A DNA stretch of 8,456 bases from Actinomycetes bacterium (GCA_023417265.1 JAEZFY010000240.1:1-8456); one strand, 5' to 3'; numbered from the stretch's first letter, positions 1-7,015 are shown. The notes: generated by a model from the sequence alone, not told the origin. Program-made: numbers and translations.

Positions 1-49
1 CGCCGATCCCGCGTCCGGCCGGGGCGTCGTCGGGCTGGACGGGGCTCAC
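1..49 (-). CDS. Partial CDS start, probable second half of a heterodimeric ABC exporter
   Basis: Only the first 16 codons are in the window; they read M-S-P-V-Q-P-D-D-A-P-A-G-R-G-I-G and run off the left edge. The GTG start shares the sequence GTGA with the stop codon of the upstream ABC exporter gene, a 4-bp overlap typical of translational coupling in actinobacterial operons. The visible peptide has no recognisable domain. The assignment as an ABC exporter half is inferred from two things: the upstream protein has a degenerate ATP site that normally needs a partner, and such partners are usually encoded by adjacent overlapping genes. A different downstream gene, or chance overlap, cannot be excluded from 16 codons. 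Confidence 0.5.
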   Translation of the reverse strand, partial: MSPVQPDDAPAGRGIG

Positions 50-1821
50 GGTTGCACCGCCGCGTCGCGGTCGGTCTCGAATGCCTCGACCAGCGTCCGG
101 TAGTCGGGCACGCGCTGCATCAGTTCGTCGTGCGTGCCGTGGTCGACGACGCGCCCGTCGGCGACGTAGAGGACGTCGTCGGCGAGGGCCACGGTCGACG
201 GCCGCGAAGCGACGATCACCACGCTCGCCCCGGCGAGCCCGCGGCGGAGGTTGTCGAGCACGGCCAGCTCGGTGGCCGGGTCGAGCGCCGAGGTCGTGTC
301 GTCGAGCACGAGCAGGCTCGGGCGGCGCACGAGCGCCCGGGCGAGGGCCACCCGCTGGCGTTGCCCACCCGACAACGTGACGCCGCGCTCGCCGACGAGC
401 GTGTCGAGGCCATCGGGCAGGTGGTGCACGAATTCGTCGCCGCGGGCCAAGCGCAGCGCCTCCCACACAGCCTCGTCGGGGAGCGTCAACCCGAGCAGGA
501 TGTTGTCGCGCACGGTGCCGCCGAACAGGAACGCCTGCTGGAACACGATCGCCCGTTCGCCGGCCGGGATCGCCACCGTGCCCGAGCTCGGCGCGACGAG
601 CCCACCGATCAGGTCGACGAGGGTCGACTTGCCGGCCCCGGTGGGCCCGACCACCGCCGTCACCGCGCCGGCCTTGATCGTGGCCGTGGCCTGCTCGATC
701 GTGGGCTGCGTGTCGGTGGGGTAGGTGAACGTGACATCGGTGAGCGCCACCGCCGCGGGCGGTTCGGCGACGGCGAGCGCGCCCGTGGGGTCGGCCACGA
801 GCGGGTCGTCGAGCGTGGCGGCCACGCGGCGGTACCCGGCGTACGACTGCGGGAGCTCGCTCAGCGCGTAGGCGATCAGCCGCAGCGGGAACACGAGCAG
901 GGTGAACATGTAGACGAACCCGCTCAGCTCACCGATCGTGAGGTGCCCGTCGCGCACGCGCATCGCGCCGAGCACCACCAGCCCGATGTTGGTGAGGCTC
1001 GGGACGAGCTCGAGCAGCGCTTCGAACACCGAACGCACGCGCACGGCCCGCACTCGCGAGTCGCGGATCGCCCCGGCGAGCGCGCCGAGCCGTTCGGTCT
1101 CGCGCTGCTCGGCGCCGTAGACCTTGATCAGCTGGACCGCTTCGAAGCTCTCGTGGACGTCGCCGGTGAACACGCCGAGTGCCTCTTGGGCGCTGTCGAA
1201 GTGCCCGCTCACGCGCTTCTCGTAGACGATGTTGGTGAGCATCAGGACCGGGAACACGGCGACCGCGACGAGACCCATCACGACGTCGGTGAGCACGAGG
1301 TACACGCCCGACACGACCAGCAGCAGCACGGTGGACGTGGCGAACGGGATCGGCGCCATCACGCGGATGGTGGTGTCGGTGTCGACCCCGCCGCGGGCGA
1401 TCAGCTGGCCGTCGGGGAAGCGCTGGTGCCACGGCACCGGCTGGGTGACGAGCCGATCGGCCACCTTCCCGGCGAGCGTCTCGGCGATCCGCCACTGCGT
1501 CATCGTCGCGAACGTCCGGCGGGTCACCACGCCGGCCGCCCGCAACACACCGATCCCGATGATCAGGGCGCACCCGATCACGACCTTCGAGGTGGCGACC
1601 CGGCCGTCGTCGAAGCGCGGCACGATCACGTGGTCGATCACCCAACGCACGGCGAACGACGAGGCCACCGTGCACAGGGCGTACACGGAGGCCCCCCCGA
1701 CGGCCATGAGGAACTTGCCCCGGTGGAGGCTGATGATCGCCTTCAGGAACCCGGCGTAGCGGCGCGCCCGGGCCAGCCCGCGGGGCGGGATGTCACCGAG
1801 GTCGACGGGCACCGAAGTCAC
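46..1821 (-). CDS. ABC exporter half-transporter (membrane domain fused to ATPase), degenerate ATP site
   Basis: A 591-aa protein of the usual length for a type IV (MsbA/MDR-like) exporter half. An N-terminal membrane domain has hydrophobic segments near residues 38-60, 79-97, 160-200 and 275-315. It is followed by an ATPase domain with Walker A GPTGAGKST (392-400), Q-loop QQ (428-429), signature LSGGQRQ (483-489), Walker B LLVLDD (503-508) and D-loop SALD. Two catalytic positions deviate: the glutamate after Walker B is Asp508, and the switch histidine is Ser539 (VASRPST instead of the usual AHRLST pattern). Heterodimeric exporters such as TM287/288 have one such degenerate site, so this half probably works with a partner encoded by the overlapping gene downstream. 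The GTG start at 1821 lies 42 bp after the sugar-acid dehydratase gene, with only a weak ribosome site. The substrate cannot be read from the sequence; co-transcription with pentonate genes is suggestive but not proof. Confidence 0.93.
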   Translation of the reverse strand: MTSVPVDLGDIPPRGLARARRYAGFLKAIISLHRGKFLMAVGGASVYALCTVASSFAVRWVIDHVIVPRFDDGRVATSKVVIGCALIIGIGVLRAAGVVTRRTFATMTQWRIAETLAGKVADRLVTQPVPWHQRFPDGQLIARGGVDTDTTIRVMAPIPFATSTVLLLVVSGVYLVLTDVVMGLVAVAVFPVLMLTNIVYEKRVSGHFDSAQEALGVFTGDVHESFEAVQLIKVYGAEQRETERLGALAGAIRDSRVRAVRVRSVFEALLELVPSLTNIGLVVLGAMRVRDGHLTIGELSGFVYMFTLLVFPLRLIAYALSELPQSYAGYRRVAATLDDPLVADPTGALAVAEPPAAVALTDVTFTYPTDTQPTIEQATATIKAGAVTAVVGPTGAGKSTLVDLIGGLVAPSSGTVAIPAGERAIVFQQAFLFGGTVRDNILLGLTLPDEAVWEALRLARGDEFVHHLPDGLDTLVGERGVTLSGGQRQRVALARALVRRPSLLVLDDTTSALDPATELAVLDNLRRGLAGASVVIVASRPSTVALADDVLYVADGRVVDHGTHDELMQRVPDYRTLVEAFETDRDAAVQP

Positions 1822-1863
1822 CCGGCGTTTCTACCAACCGGGAAGCGGCTGACGACGCGGGGA

Positions 1864-3816
1864 TCACACGCGTGCGCCGTCAGCGGTGCCGTTGAGGGCG
1901 CCGATGATCGCGTCGGTGTCGTAGACGCAACCGCCCCAACTGCCCCCGGCGACCGCCGCCAAGGCCGCCCACAAGCGAGTGTCGCCGGGCAGATCGGTGA
2001 CGCGATCGGCGAGTTCGGGGTGCGTCGCCCGGGCCGCCAGGTCGGCCGGGTCGCCGGCGAAGTCGACCCGCCCGGTGAGCGCCACGGTGTCGATCACGAT
2101 CTCGATCGGGTCGCCGTCGCGGACCCGGCCGAGCGGCCCGCCGGCCGCCGCGTCCGGGCTGACGTGGCCGATGCACGGGCCGGTCGACACCCCCGAGAAG
2201 CGACCGTCGGTGACGAGCGGGATCAGGCCGCTCTCGTCGGCGTACTTGAGGGCGGCGGTGATCTGGAACGTCTCGGGCATGCCGAACGCCGGACCGACGC
2301 CGATCAACACCATCACCTCGCCGGGCCGGATCGAGCGGCTCTTGACGGCGCCGATCGCGGCGGCCTCACTGGTGAACACCCGGGCCGTGCCGCGGGCGCG
2401 GTACACGCCGGCTGGGTCGAGCAGTTCCGGGGCGATCGCGGTCGACTTGACGAGCGCCCCGCCGGGCGCCAGCGAACCGTCGAGGATCGTGGCCGTCGGC
2501 GGGAGCTCGCGACCGGGCGGGCGGATCACGTCGTCGGGGTCGACGCCGTCGAGCGCGAACAGCCGTTCGCGCAGGGCGTGCCGGCGCCTGCTCGTCTCCC
2601 ACCAGGCCAGGTCGTCGGCGAGCGTGCCACCGGCGACGGTCGCCACCGACGTGTCGAGCGCACCCCGGCGGGCGAGGTGGAGCATCACCTCCGGCACGCC
2701 GCCGGCGAGGAACACGTGCACCGTGGCATGGTTGCGCGGCCCGTTCGGGAGTGCGTCGACGAGACGCGGAACCCTGCGGTTGACCGCCGTCCAGGCCGCC
2801 GCGCCCGGACGGGTGAGCCCGGCCGCATGGGCGATCGCGGGAAGGTGCAGGTAGAGGTTGGTCGACCCGCCGACCGCGGCGTGGACCGCCATCGCGTTGG
2901 CCACGGCGGCGTCCGACAGGAGCGTTCCGGTCGTGCGCCCGGCGCGGGCCAGCGCCGCCAGGGCGCGCGCCGAGCGGCTGGCCATGTCGCGCCAGAGCGC
3001 CGTGCCGGACGGGTGCAGCGCGCTGTGCGGGAGCGTCAGGCCGAGCGCCTCGGCGATCACCTGGGTGGTCGCCGCGGTGCCCATGAACTGGCAGCCCCCG
3101 CCAGCCGACCCGCAGGCCCGGCAGGCAGCCACGCTGGCGTAGTCGAGGGTCACTTCGCCGCGCGCGAAGCGGGCCGCCAGCGACTGGGCGCTGGCCGTGT
3201 CCTCGGGCCCTTCGGTGCGCAGCATGACCCCGCCGGGCACGACCACCGCCGGTAGATGGGGCACGCCGGCGAGCGCCATCAGCACGGCCGGCAGGCCCTT
3301 GTCGCAGGTGCCGATGCCGAGCACGCCGGCCGCGGTGGGCAGCGAGCGCACGAGCCGGCGCATCACGATCGCTGCATCGTTGCGGTACGGGAGCGAGTCG
3401 AGCATCGCCGCCGTGCCGTTGCTGCGCCCGTCGCAGGGGTCGCTGACGTGCGCCGCGAACGGATTCAGGCCGAGCGCGGAGAGTTCCGTGGCCGCCGCTT
3501 CGACGAGCAGCCCGAGTTCCCAGTGACCAGTGTGATAGCCGAGCGCGATCGGCGAGCCGTCGGGCGCGCGCATGCCGCCGAGCGTCGAGAGGATCAGGAC
3601 GTCGCGTCCGGCGAGCCGCCGCGGGTCGAGCCCCATCGCCACGTTCTGCGTCCAGCCGAACAACTCACCGCTCGACATCGCCGCCAGGCGTGGCCCGTCG
3701 AGGTCCAACGCGCCGGGCGACCCGGGCGCGGTGGTGGCCGGCGTGAACAGGGCGGCGTCGCCCGTGTCGAGTACTCCCGGCGCGGCCGGATGGGCGGCGG
3801 ACCGCTCAGGCGACAT
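1864..3816 (-). CDS. yjhG: Sugar-acid dehydratase of the IlvD/Edd family, YjhG/YagF type (probable D-xylonate dehydratase)
   Basis: About 650 aa, matching the unusual length of the YjhG/YagF branch (E. coli YjhG about 655 aa). Branch-typical stretches are visible: SSGELFG near the N-terminus, SDPCDGRSNGT, DSLPYRNDAAIVMRRL, CDKGLPAVLMALA, GGGCQFMGTA, HSALHPSG, NKR/NRRVPRLV, GGVPEVMLHL and DGRFSGVSTGPCIGH. Cysteines near residues 128, 171 and 242 are the expected iron-sulfur cluster ligands, and the serine of RFSG near 541 is the expected catalytic residue. Family members dehydrate D-xylonate or related aldonates to 2-keto-3-deoxy acids in the cytoplasm. The ATG at 3816 is chosen because it gives the family-length N-terminus and overlaps the upstream stop by only 11 bp; an open frame continues to 3867 but has no family similarity. 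Together with the upstream FAH-family gene it forms two consecutive Weimberg-pathway steps. The exact sugar acid (xylonate, arabinonate, galactonate) is inferred. Confidence 0.93.
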   Translation of the reverse strand: MSPERSAAHPAAPGVLDTGDAALFTPATTAPGSPGALDLDGPRLAAMSSGELFGWTQNVAMGLDPRRLAGRDVLILSTLGGMRAPDGSPIALGYHTGHWELGLLVEAAATELSALGLNPFAAHVSDPCDGRSNGTAAMLDSLPYRNDAAIVMRRLVRSLPTAAGVLGIGTCDKGLPAVLMALAGVPHLPAVVVPGGVMLRTEGPEDTASAQSLAARFARGEVTLDYASVAACRACGSAGGGCQFMGTAATTQVIAEALGLTLPHSALHPSGTALWRDMASRSARALAALARAGRTTGTLLSDAAVANAMAVHAAVGGSTNLYLHLPAIAHAAGLTRPGAAAWTAVNRRVPRLVDALPNGPRNHATVHVFLAGGVPEVMLHLARRGALDTSVATVAGGTLADDLAWWETSRRRHALRERLFALDGVDPDDVIRPPGRELPPTATILDGSLAPGGALVKSTAIAPELLDPAGVYRARGTARVFTSEAAAIGAVKSRSIRPGEVMVLIGVGPAFGMPETFQITAALKYADESGLIPLVTDGRFSGVSTGPCIGHVSPDAAAGGPLGRVRDGDPIEIVIDTVALTGRVDFAGDPADLAARATHPELADRVTDLPGDTRLWAALAAVAGGSWGGCVYDTDAIIGALNGTADGARV

Positions 3817-4633
3817 CGACGCGGTTGCTGAGCGTGCCGACCGTGTCGATCGTGATCGACACTTCATCGCCGGGGGCCAGCGTGAAGTCGTCGGGTGGGA
3901 CGATGCCGGTGCCGGTCAAGAGGAACGCGCCGTGGGGGAACGTGTTCGACCGGCACAGCCACTCGGCGAGCTCGGCGAATGTGCGCTTGAGGGCGGCCAC
4001 GCTGGTCTGCCCGGCGAACGCCACGTCGCCGCTGCGGCGGATCGTCAGCGCGATCTCGGTGGCTGCGCCCGGCGGCGGTCCGAGCACGAGCGCCGGGCCG
4101 AGCGCGCAACACCCGTCGTAGACCTTGGCCTGGGGGAGGTACAGCGGGTTGGCGCCCTCGATCGAGCGGCTCGACATGTCGTTGCCGATCGTGTGCCCGA
4201 CGATCGCGCCGGCGGCACTGAGCACGAGCGCGACCTCCGGCTCGGGGACGTTCCAGGTGGAGTCGGCCCGGATCCGCACCGCGGCACCCGGTCCGACCAC
4301 GCACCGCGGCGTGGCCTTCAGGAACAACTCGGGGCGATCGGCGTCGTAGACCCGGTCGTAGAACACGTCGGCGCCGCTCTCGGCGGATTCCGTGGCACGC
4401 GCCTGGCGGCTGCGCAGGTACGTGACCCCGGCGGCCCACACCTCTTGCGAACCGATCGGGGCGAGGGTCGGCTCGGCGGGCTCGGCGGGGATGCCGGCGG
4501 CGAACCATTCGCGCGCCAGTGCGAGCGGATCGGGCGCGGCGAGGAGCGTGTCGATCGTGGCTGCCGGCGGGAGCGCGCGGGAGTGCCCTTCAAGGTCGCC
4601 GAACAGTCCAGATGTCGTCGCGGTCAGTCGCAC
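3806..4633 (-). CDS. FAH-family 2-keto-3-deoxypentonate dehydratase, KdaD-like
   Basis: A 275-aa member of the fumarylacetoacetate hydrolase superfamily. Stretches EVWAAGVTYLRSR (64-76), YDRVYDADRPELFLKATP (92-109), STWNVPEPEVALVL (125-138), GNDMSSRSIEGANPLYLPQ (150-168) and AKVYDGCCALGP (169-180) closely resemble the archaeal 2-keto-3-deoxy-D-arabinonate dehydratase KdaD. Glu131, Glu133 and Asp152 are the expected metal ligands. Family enzymes convert 2-keto-3-deoxy-D-pentonate, identical whether derived from D-xylonate or D-arabinonate, to 2-oxoglutarate semialdehyde and water. That is exactly the product of the YjhG-type enzyme encoded next, whose start overlaps this stop by 11 bp. The GTG start at 4633 has a G-rich ribosome site (CGGGGG) a few bases upstream; a LacI-type operator ends 27 bp before it. 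Other FAH-family reactions on acylpyruvates are possible, but the gene pair makes the pentonate role the best reading. Confidence 0.9.
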   Translation of the reverse strand: MRLTATTSGLFGDLEGHSRALPPAATIDTLLAAPDPLALAREWFAAGIPAEPAEPTLAPIGSQEVWAAGVTYLRSRQARATESAESGADVFYDRVYDADRPELFLKATPRCVVGPGAAVRIRADSTWNVPEPEVALVLSAAGAIVGHTIGNDMSSRSIEGANPLYLPQAKVYDGCCALGPALVLGPPPGAATEIALTIRRSGDVAFAGQTSVAALKRTFAELAEWLCRSNTFPHGAFLLTGTGIVPPDDFTLAPGDEVSITIDTVGTLSNRVDVA

Positions 4634-4660
4634 GGTGCCCCCGGGCGCAGCTTGGCACGC

Positions 4661-4680
4661 TGTCGAGAACGTTTACAACG
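4661..4680 (-). promoter_or_regulatory. LacI-type operator before the pentonate dehydratase operon
   Basis: On the minus strand this reads CGTTGTAAACGTTCTCGACA, identical over 20 bases to the site before the lacI gene. The 14-mer TGTAAACGTTCTCG fits the cre core TGNAANCGNWNNCA with one mismatch and has the central CpG into which the LacI-family hinge leucine inserts. A possible -10 hexamer AACAAT (4681-4686, minus strand) lies directly upstream, so a bound repressor would sit over the transcription start. No convincing -35 was found. Confidence 0.8.
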
Positions 4681-4705
4681 ATTGTTTTCGACGCCGCTGC
4701 GTGGG

Positions 4706-4735
4706 CCCGGCGGGATCCTGGGACGTCCTGCCGGG
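4706..4735 (-). terminator. Possible stem-loop after the amphi-Trp gene
   Basis: Arms 4706-4715 and 4726-4735 pair over 10 positions with one mismatch around a 10-base loop, 16 bases after the stop codon of the amphi-Trp gene. There is no U-rich tail on the minus strand, so this is either an actinobacterial-style terminator lacking a U tract or simply a GC-rich inverted repeat. It would insulate the pentonate operon from the upstream gene. Confidence 0.35.
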
Positions 4736-4751
4736 ACGGGGGGTCAGCGAC

Positions 4752-4973
4752 TCACCACTTGAGCTCGAACTCGAGCTCGGTCGACTCGCCGATCTCGATC
4801 TCGAAGCTCAGCTCGACCTGATCGGGCACGCGCACGCTGAACCGGGTGCCGCCGCGGACGAACTCGACCTGGTTGTGGCGTGCCAGCTGGTCGGCCAGCT
4901 CGCGCAGCTTGGCCGCGGCCTCCTCGCGGGACAGCGTGTAGGTCTCTTCGACTTCCAACAGTTCGTCGCCCAT
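4752..4973 (-). CDS. Small amphi-Trp domain protein
   Basis: A 73-aa acidic protein: a short N-terminal strand, a helix with the pattern LSREEAAAKLRELADQLARH (residues 14-33), then three amphipathic strands (VEFVRGGTRFSVRVP, VELSFEIEIG, ELEFELKW) ending in tryptophan. This layout and the terminal KW match the amphi-Trp domain family, small actinobacterial and archaeal proteins of unknown function. The ATG at 4973 is preceded by a perfect AGGAGG (complement of 4978-4983) four bases upstream, which fixes the start; the open frame reading further upstream has no support. It has no signal peptide or membrane segment and is probably cytoplasmic. It is divergent from the EF-hand gene. The function is unknown and no role is proposed. 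Confidence 0.85.
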   Translation of the reverse strand: MGDELLEVEETYTLSREEAAAKLRELADQLARHNQVEFVRGGTRFSVRVPDQVELSFEIEIGESTELEFELKW

Positions 4974-5000
4974 CGGTCCTCCTTCGGTCGGTGCTGGCAC

Positions 5001-5072
5001 CCAGTCTGGCGAACGCGGCCCCACCGCCGACAACCCGCAGGCGACGGCGCGGCGACGCCGGTGGCAGACTGG
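5001..5072. promoter_or_regulatory. Possible divergent promoter pair with mirrored CAGACTGG
   Basis: CCAGTCTG at 5001-5008 and CAGACTGG at 5065-5072 form an inverted pair, so each strand shows the hexamer CAGACT (5065-5070 on plus; 5002-5007 on minus) before its own gene. On the plus strand it ends six bases before the ATG of the EF-hand gene, the spacing expected for a leaderless transcript; on the minus strand it would give a leader of about 20 bases carrying the AGGAGG. The hexamer matches only NANNNT, so the call is weak. Confidence 0.35.
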
Positions 5073-5076
5073 CGTG

Positions 5077-5334
5077 ATGGCAGACACGGGTGACGTGACC
5101 CCGGCCGACGATCCGGCCCCGACCGACGCGCCGATCACCGACGAGGAGGCCGAGGCTGCCGCGCTCGAGGCGTTCGACCTCGACGGCGACGGCAAGGTGT
5201 CGATCGTCGAGGATGCTCGTGTCCGGCTCGGCATTCTCGACGCCCGGCTCGAGGAGGTCGCCGAGGGCGGCGGGGCGGCCGGCAAGCTCGCCGAGGTCGC
5301 CCACGAAGTGCTCGACCGCCTCGACAACGACTGA
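5077..5334 (+). CDS. Small acidic protein with one EF-hand-like calcium-binding loop
   Basis: An 85-aa strongly acidic protein rich in Ala, Asp and Glu. Around residues 33-44 (counting from the ATG) the segment DLDGDGKVSIVE fits the canonical 12-residue EF-hand loop exactly: Asp at 1, 3 and 5, Gly at 6, Ile near 8-10 and Glu at 12. It is flanked by helix-forming stretches (EEAEAAALEAF before, RVRLGILDARLEEVAE after). There is no signal peptide, so it is probably cytoplasmic. An in-frame GTG lies directly before the ATG (5074), so the start could be one codon earlier; no Shine-Dalgarno is present and a leaderless start is likely. The gene is divergent from the amphi-Trp gene and convergent with the flavoprotein fusion. 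Calcium binding is predicted from the loop only; the cellular role is unknown. Confidence 0.8.
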   Translation: MADTGDVTPADDPAPTDAPITDEEAEAAALEAFDLDGDGKVSIVEDARVRLGILDARLEEVAEGGGAAGKLAEVAHEVLDRLDND

Positions 5335-5384
5335 CCGCCCCCGGGCGAGCGGCGCGATCGATTGGCGACGTCGCAGGCACCGGC

Positions 5385-6980
5385 TCAGGGGTGGCGGCGG
5401 GCGCGCAGCACCTCGTCGTCGACGTGGTGGCTCGACGCCGCGCCGGGTGGCCGCGGCCGGGTGCTGTGCACCTCGATCTGCCACCCGTCCGTCTCGGCGA
5501 GCGCGGCGGCGACGTCGGCGACCCGCACGTAGGCGTCGGGGTCGAACATCCGGGTGTGCTGGTCGGTGTCGACGGGCGTGCGCATCGGCGCCAGGTCGTG
5601 GCCGACGACGAGCAGCGTGCCGCCCGGCGCAACCGCGCCGCACAGGTTGGCGATCGCCCGCCCGTCGGGCGTTCGCGGGACCGAGGCGTAGTGGGCGGTG
5701 ACGAGGTCGAACGTGCGCCCACCGAACGGGGCGACGGCGTTGGCGTCGGCCGCCACGCACTCGATCGCCAGGCCGCGGCGGGCCGCCTCGGCGCCGACTC
5801 GTTCGAGCGCGGCGGTGGAGATGTCGGTGGCGGTCACCCGCCAGCCCTGCTCGGCGAGCCAGATCGCGTCCCCGCCTTCGCCGGCGCCGACGTCGAGCAC
5901 CGTGCCGGGGGAGAGCGCCGCTACCTCGGCGACGAGCGTCCCGTTCGGGTTGCCGCTCCACATCTGCCCCTGGTCGCCGTAACGCTGCTCCCAATCGATG
6001 GCGTTGGCGACCGGGCGGGCGGCGGCGCGCACGTCGTCCTCGGCGAGGCTGGCGCTGATCGCCGCGCCGACGAAGCTGCCCTCGGCCGCGGCCTGGAGCA
6101 CCTGGTGCATCGGGTTGGCCAGGTTGCCGGCGGCGTACAGCCCGGCCACGGCGGTTGCCCCGGTGGCGTCGGTGGGAACGTGGTCGCCGAACCCGCTCGG
6201 GTGCGGCGCCGTCGTCAGGCCGAGCGCGGCGAACGGTGCTGCGTTGACGCGGAACCGGCTGGCGACGGCGATCACGTCGGCAGCAACCGTGCTGCCGTCG
6301 GCGAGCTCGACCGCGCCGACGCGGCCGTCGCTTCCGGTGCGCACGCGCACGGCCGGGCCCGCGGCGACGGTGGCGCCAGCGGCCGCGAGGGCGACCACGG
6401 CGGGATCGTCGGCCGTGACACCGTCGTGGAGCACGAGGGTCAAGCGTTCGCTCAGCTGGCGGAACAAGCGCGCCGTGGTGAGCCCGTGCGGGTGCGTGAC
6501 GATCTGCACGATGCGCTGGTCGCGCACCTCGTAGCCGTGGCAGTACGGGCAGTGGATCACGTCGCCGCCCCAGTGCTCGGCGAGCCCCTCGATCTCGGGG
6601 AGCTCGTCGATCAGGCCGGTGGCGGCGAGTACCCGGCGGGCGACGATCCGATGCCCGCCGGTGAGGTCCAGCACGAACGGCGCTGCCGGGTCACTCTCGT
6701 CGCGGGAGACGGCGAGCACGGTGCCCGGCAGCACCTCACCGCCGTAGCGGCGCACTTCTTCGCGTCCGGTGGCCGTGAGCTCCGTGGGTGGCTGGCCGTC
6801 GTAGCCGAGGTAGCTGTGCATGTGGACGGCCGGGGCGTTGCGCGGGTGGCCGGCGTCGATCACGATCACCGAGCGGCGCTGCCGGCCGAGTTGCAGCCCG
6901 GCTGCGAGCCCGGCGGCCGAGCCGCCGACGATCGCCACGTCGCAGTGCCGGGTGACGGTGCGGGGCGGGTGGTTCGTCAT
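5385..6980 (-). CDS. Fusion of thioredoxin-reductase-like FAD dithiol oxidoreductase and class I SAM methyltransferase
   Basis: A 531-aa two-domain protein. Residues 12-320 are a class II pyridine-nucleotide-disulfide oxidoreductase fold: FAD motif VAIVGGSAAGLAAGLQL (15-31), redox pair CPYCHGYE with Cys144 and Cys147, and the C-terminal FAD motif VAGLYAAGNLANP (278-290). The segment where NADPH would bind (about 155-170) reads RIVQIVTHPHGLTTARLF and lacks the usual GGGxSA glycine pattern. Residues 330-531 are a Rossmann methyltransferase with motif I VLDVGAGEGGDAIWLA (361-376), an acidic residue at the end of the second strand (ATDIS) and the later FDLVTAHYA strand. This fusion architecture is known in actinobacteria. 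The CPYCHGYE-type active site resembles dithiol oxidases such as GliT, HlmI and DepH more than ordinary thioredoxin reductase. The substrate is unknown; a small dithiol that is oxidised or S-methylated is an inference. No real start exists upstream of the ATG at 6980. Confidence 0.93.
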   Translation of the reverse strand: MTNHPPRTVTRHCDVAIVGGSAAGLAAGLQLGRQRRSVIVIDAGHPRNAPAVHMHSYLGYDGQPPTELTATGREEVRRYGGEVLPGTVLAVSRDESDPAAPFVLDLTGGHRIVARRVLAATGLIDELPEIEGLAEHWGGDVIHCPYCHGYEVRDQRIVQIVTHPHGLTTARLFRQLSERLTLVLHDGVTADDPAVVALAAAGATVAAGPAVRVRTGSDGRVGAVELADGSTVAADVIAVASRFRVNAAPFAALGLTTAPHPSGFGDHVPTDATGATAVAGLYAAGNLANPMHQVLQAAAEGSFVGAAISASLAEDDVRAAARPVANAIDWEQRYGDQGQMWSGNPNGTLVAEVAALSPGTVLDVGAGEGGDAIWLAEQGWRVTATDISTAALERVGAEAARRGLAIECVAADANAVAPFGGRTFDLVTAHYASVPRTPDGRAIANLCGAVAPGGTLLVVGHDLAPMRTPVDTDQHTRMFDPDAYVRVADVAAALAETDGWQIEVHSTRPRPPGAASSHHVDDEVLRARRHP

Positions 6981-6987
6981 GGTCGTG

Positions 6988-7015
6988 ACGTTACGCCTCC
7001 CTTGGAGATTCGCAA
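6988..7015 (-). promoter_or_regulatory. Leaderless promoter of the flavoprotein-methyltransferase gene
   Basis: On the minus strand the -10 hexamer TAACGT (6988-6993) fits TANNNT and ends seven bases before the ATG at 6980, which would place the transcript start at the start codon. A -35-like TTGCGA (7010-7015) lies 16 bases upstream. The only Shine-Dalgarno-like run, GGGAGG, is 15 bases from the ATG, too far to serve it, which also favours a leaderless mRNA. Confidence 0.55.

Noticed and set aside
52..3255. A 1067-codon plus-strand open frame antisense to the exporter and dehydratase genes
   Set aside because: Its translation is the low-complexity Arg/His/Gly/Asp/Val mix typical of antisense frames in high-GC genes, with no domain. 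The opposite strand carries full-length family motifs over the same bases.
3817..3867. An upstream-extended start for the YjhG-type dehydratase
   Set aside because: The extra 17 residues are Arg/Ser-rich read-through inside the end of the KdaD-like gene; the ATG at 3816 gives the family-typical length.
4974..5327. An N-terminal extension of the amphi-Trp protein
   Set aside because: The AGGAGG four bases before the ATG at 4973 fixes the start, and the extension overlaps the opposite-strand EF-hand gene as a Ser/Ala/Arg-rich shadow.
5365..5374. Perfect palindrome GCGACGTCGC between the convergent EF-hand and flavoprotein genes
   Set aside because: It is too short for a terminator stem with a loop and has no U tract; short GC palindromes are frequent at this base composition.
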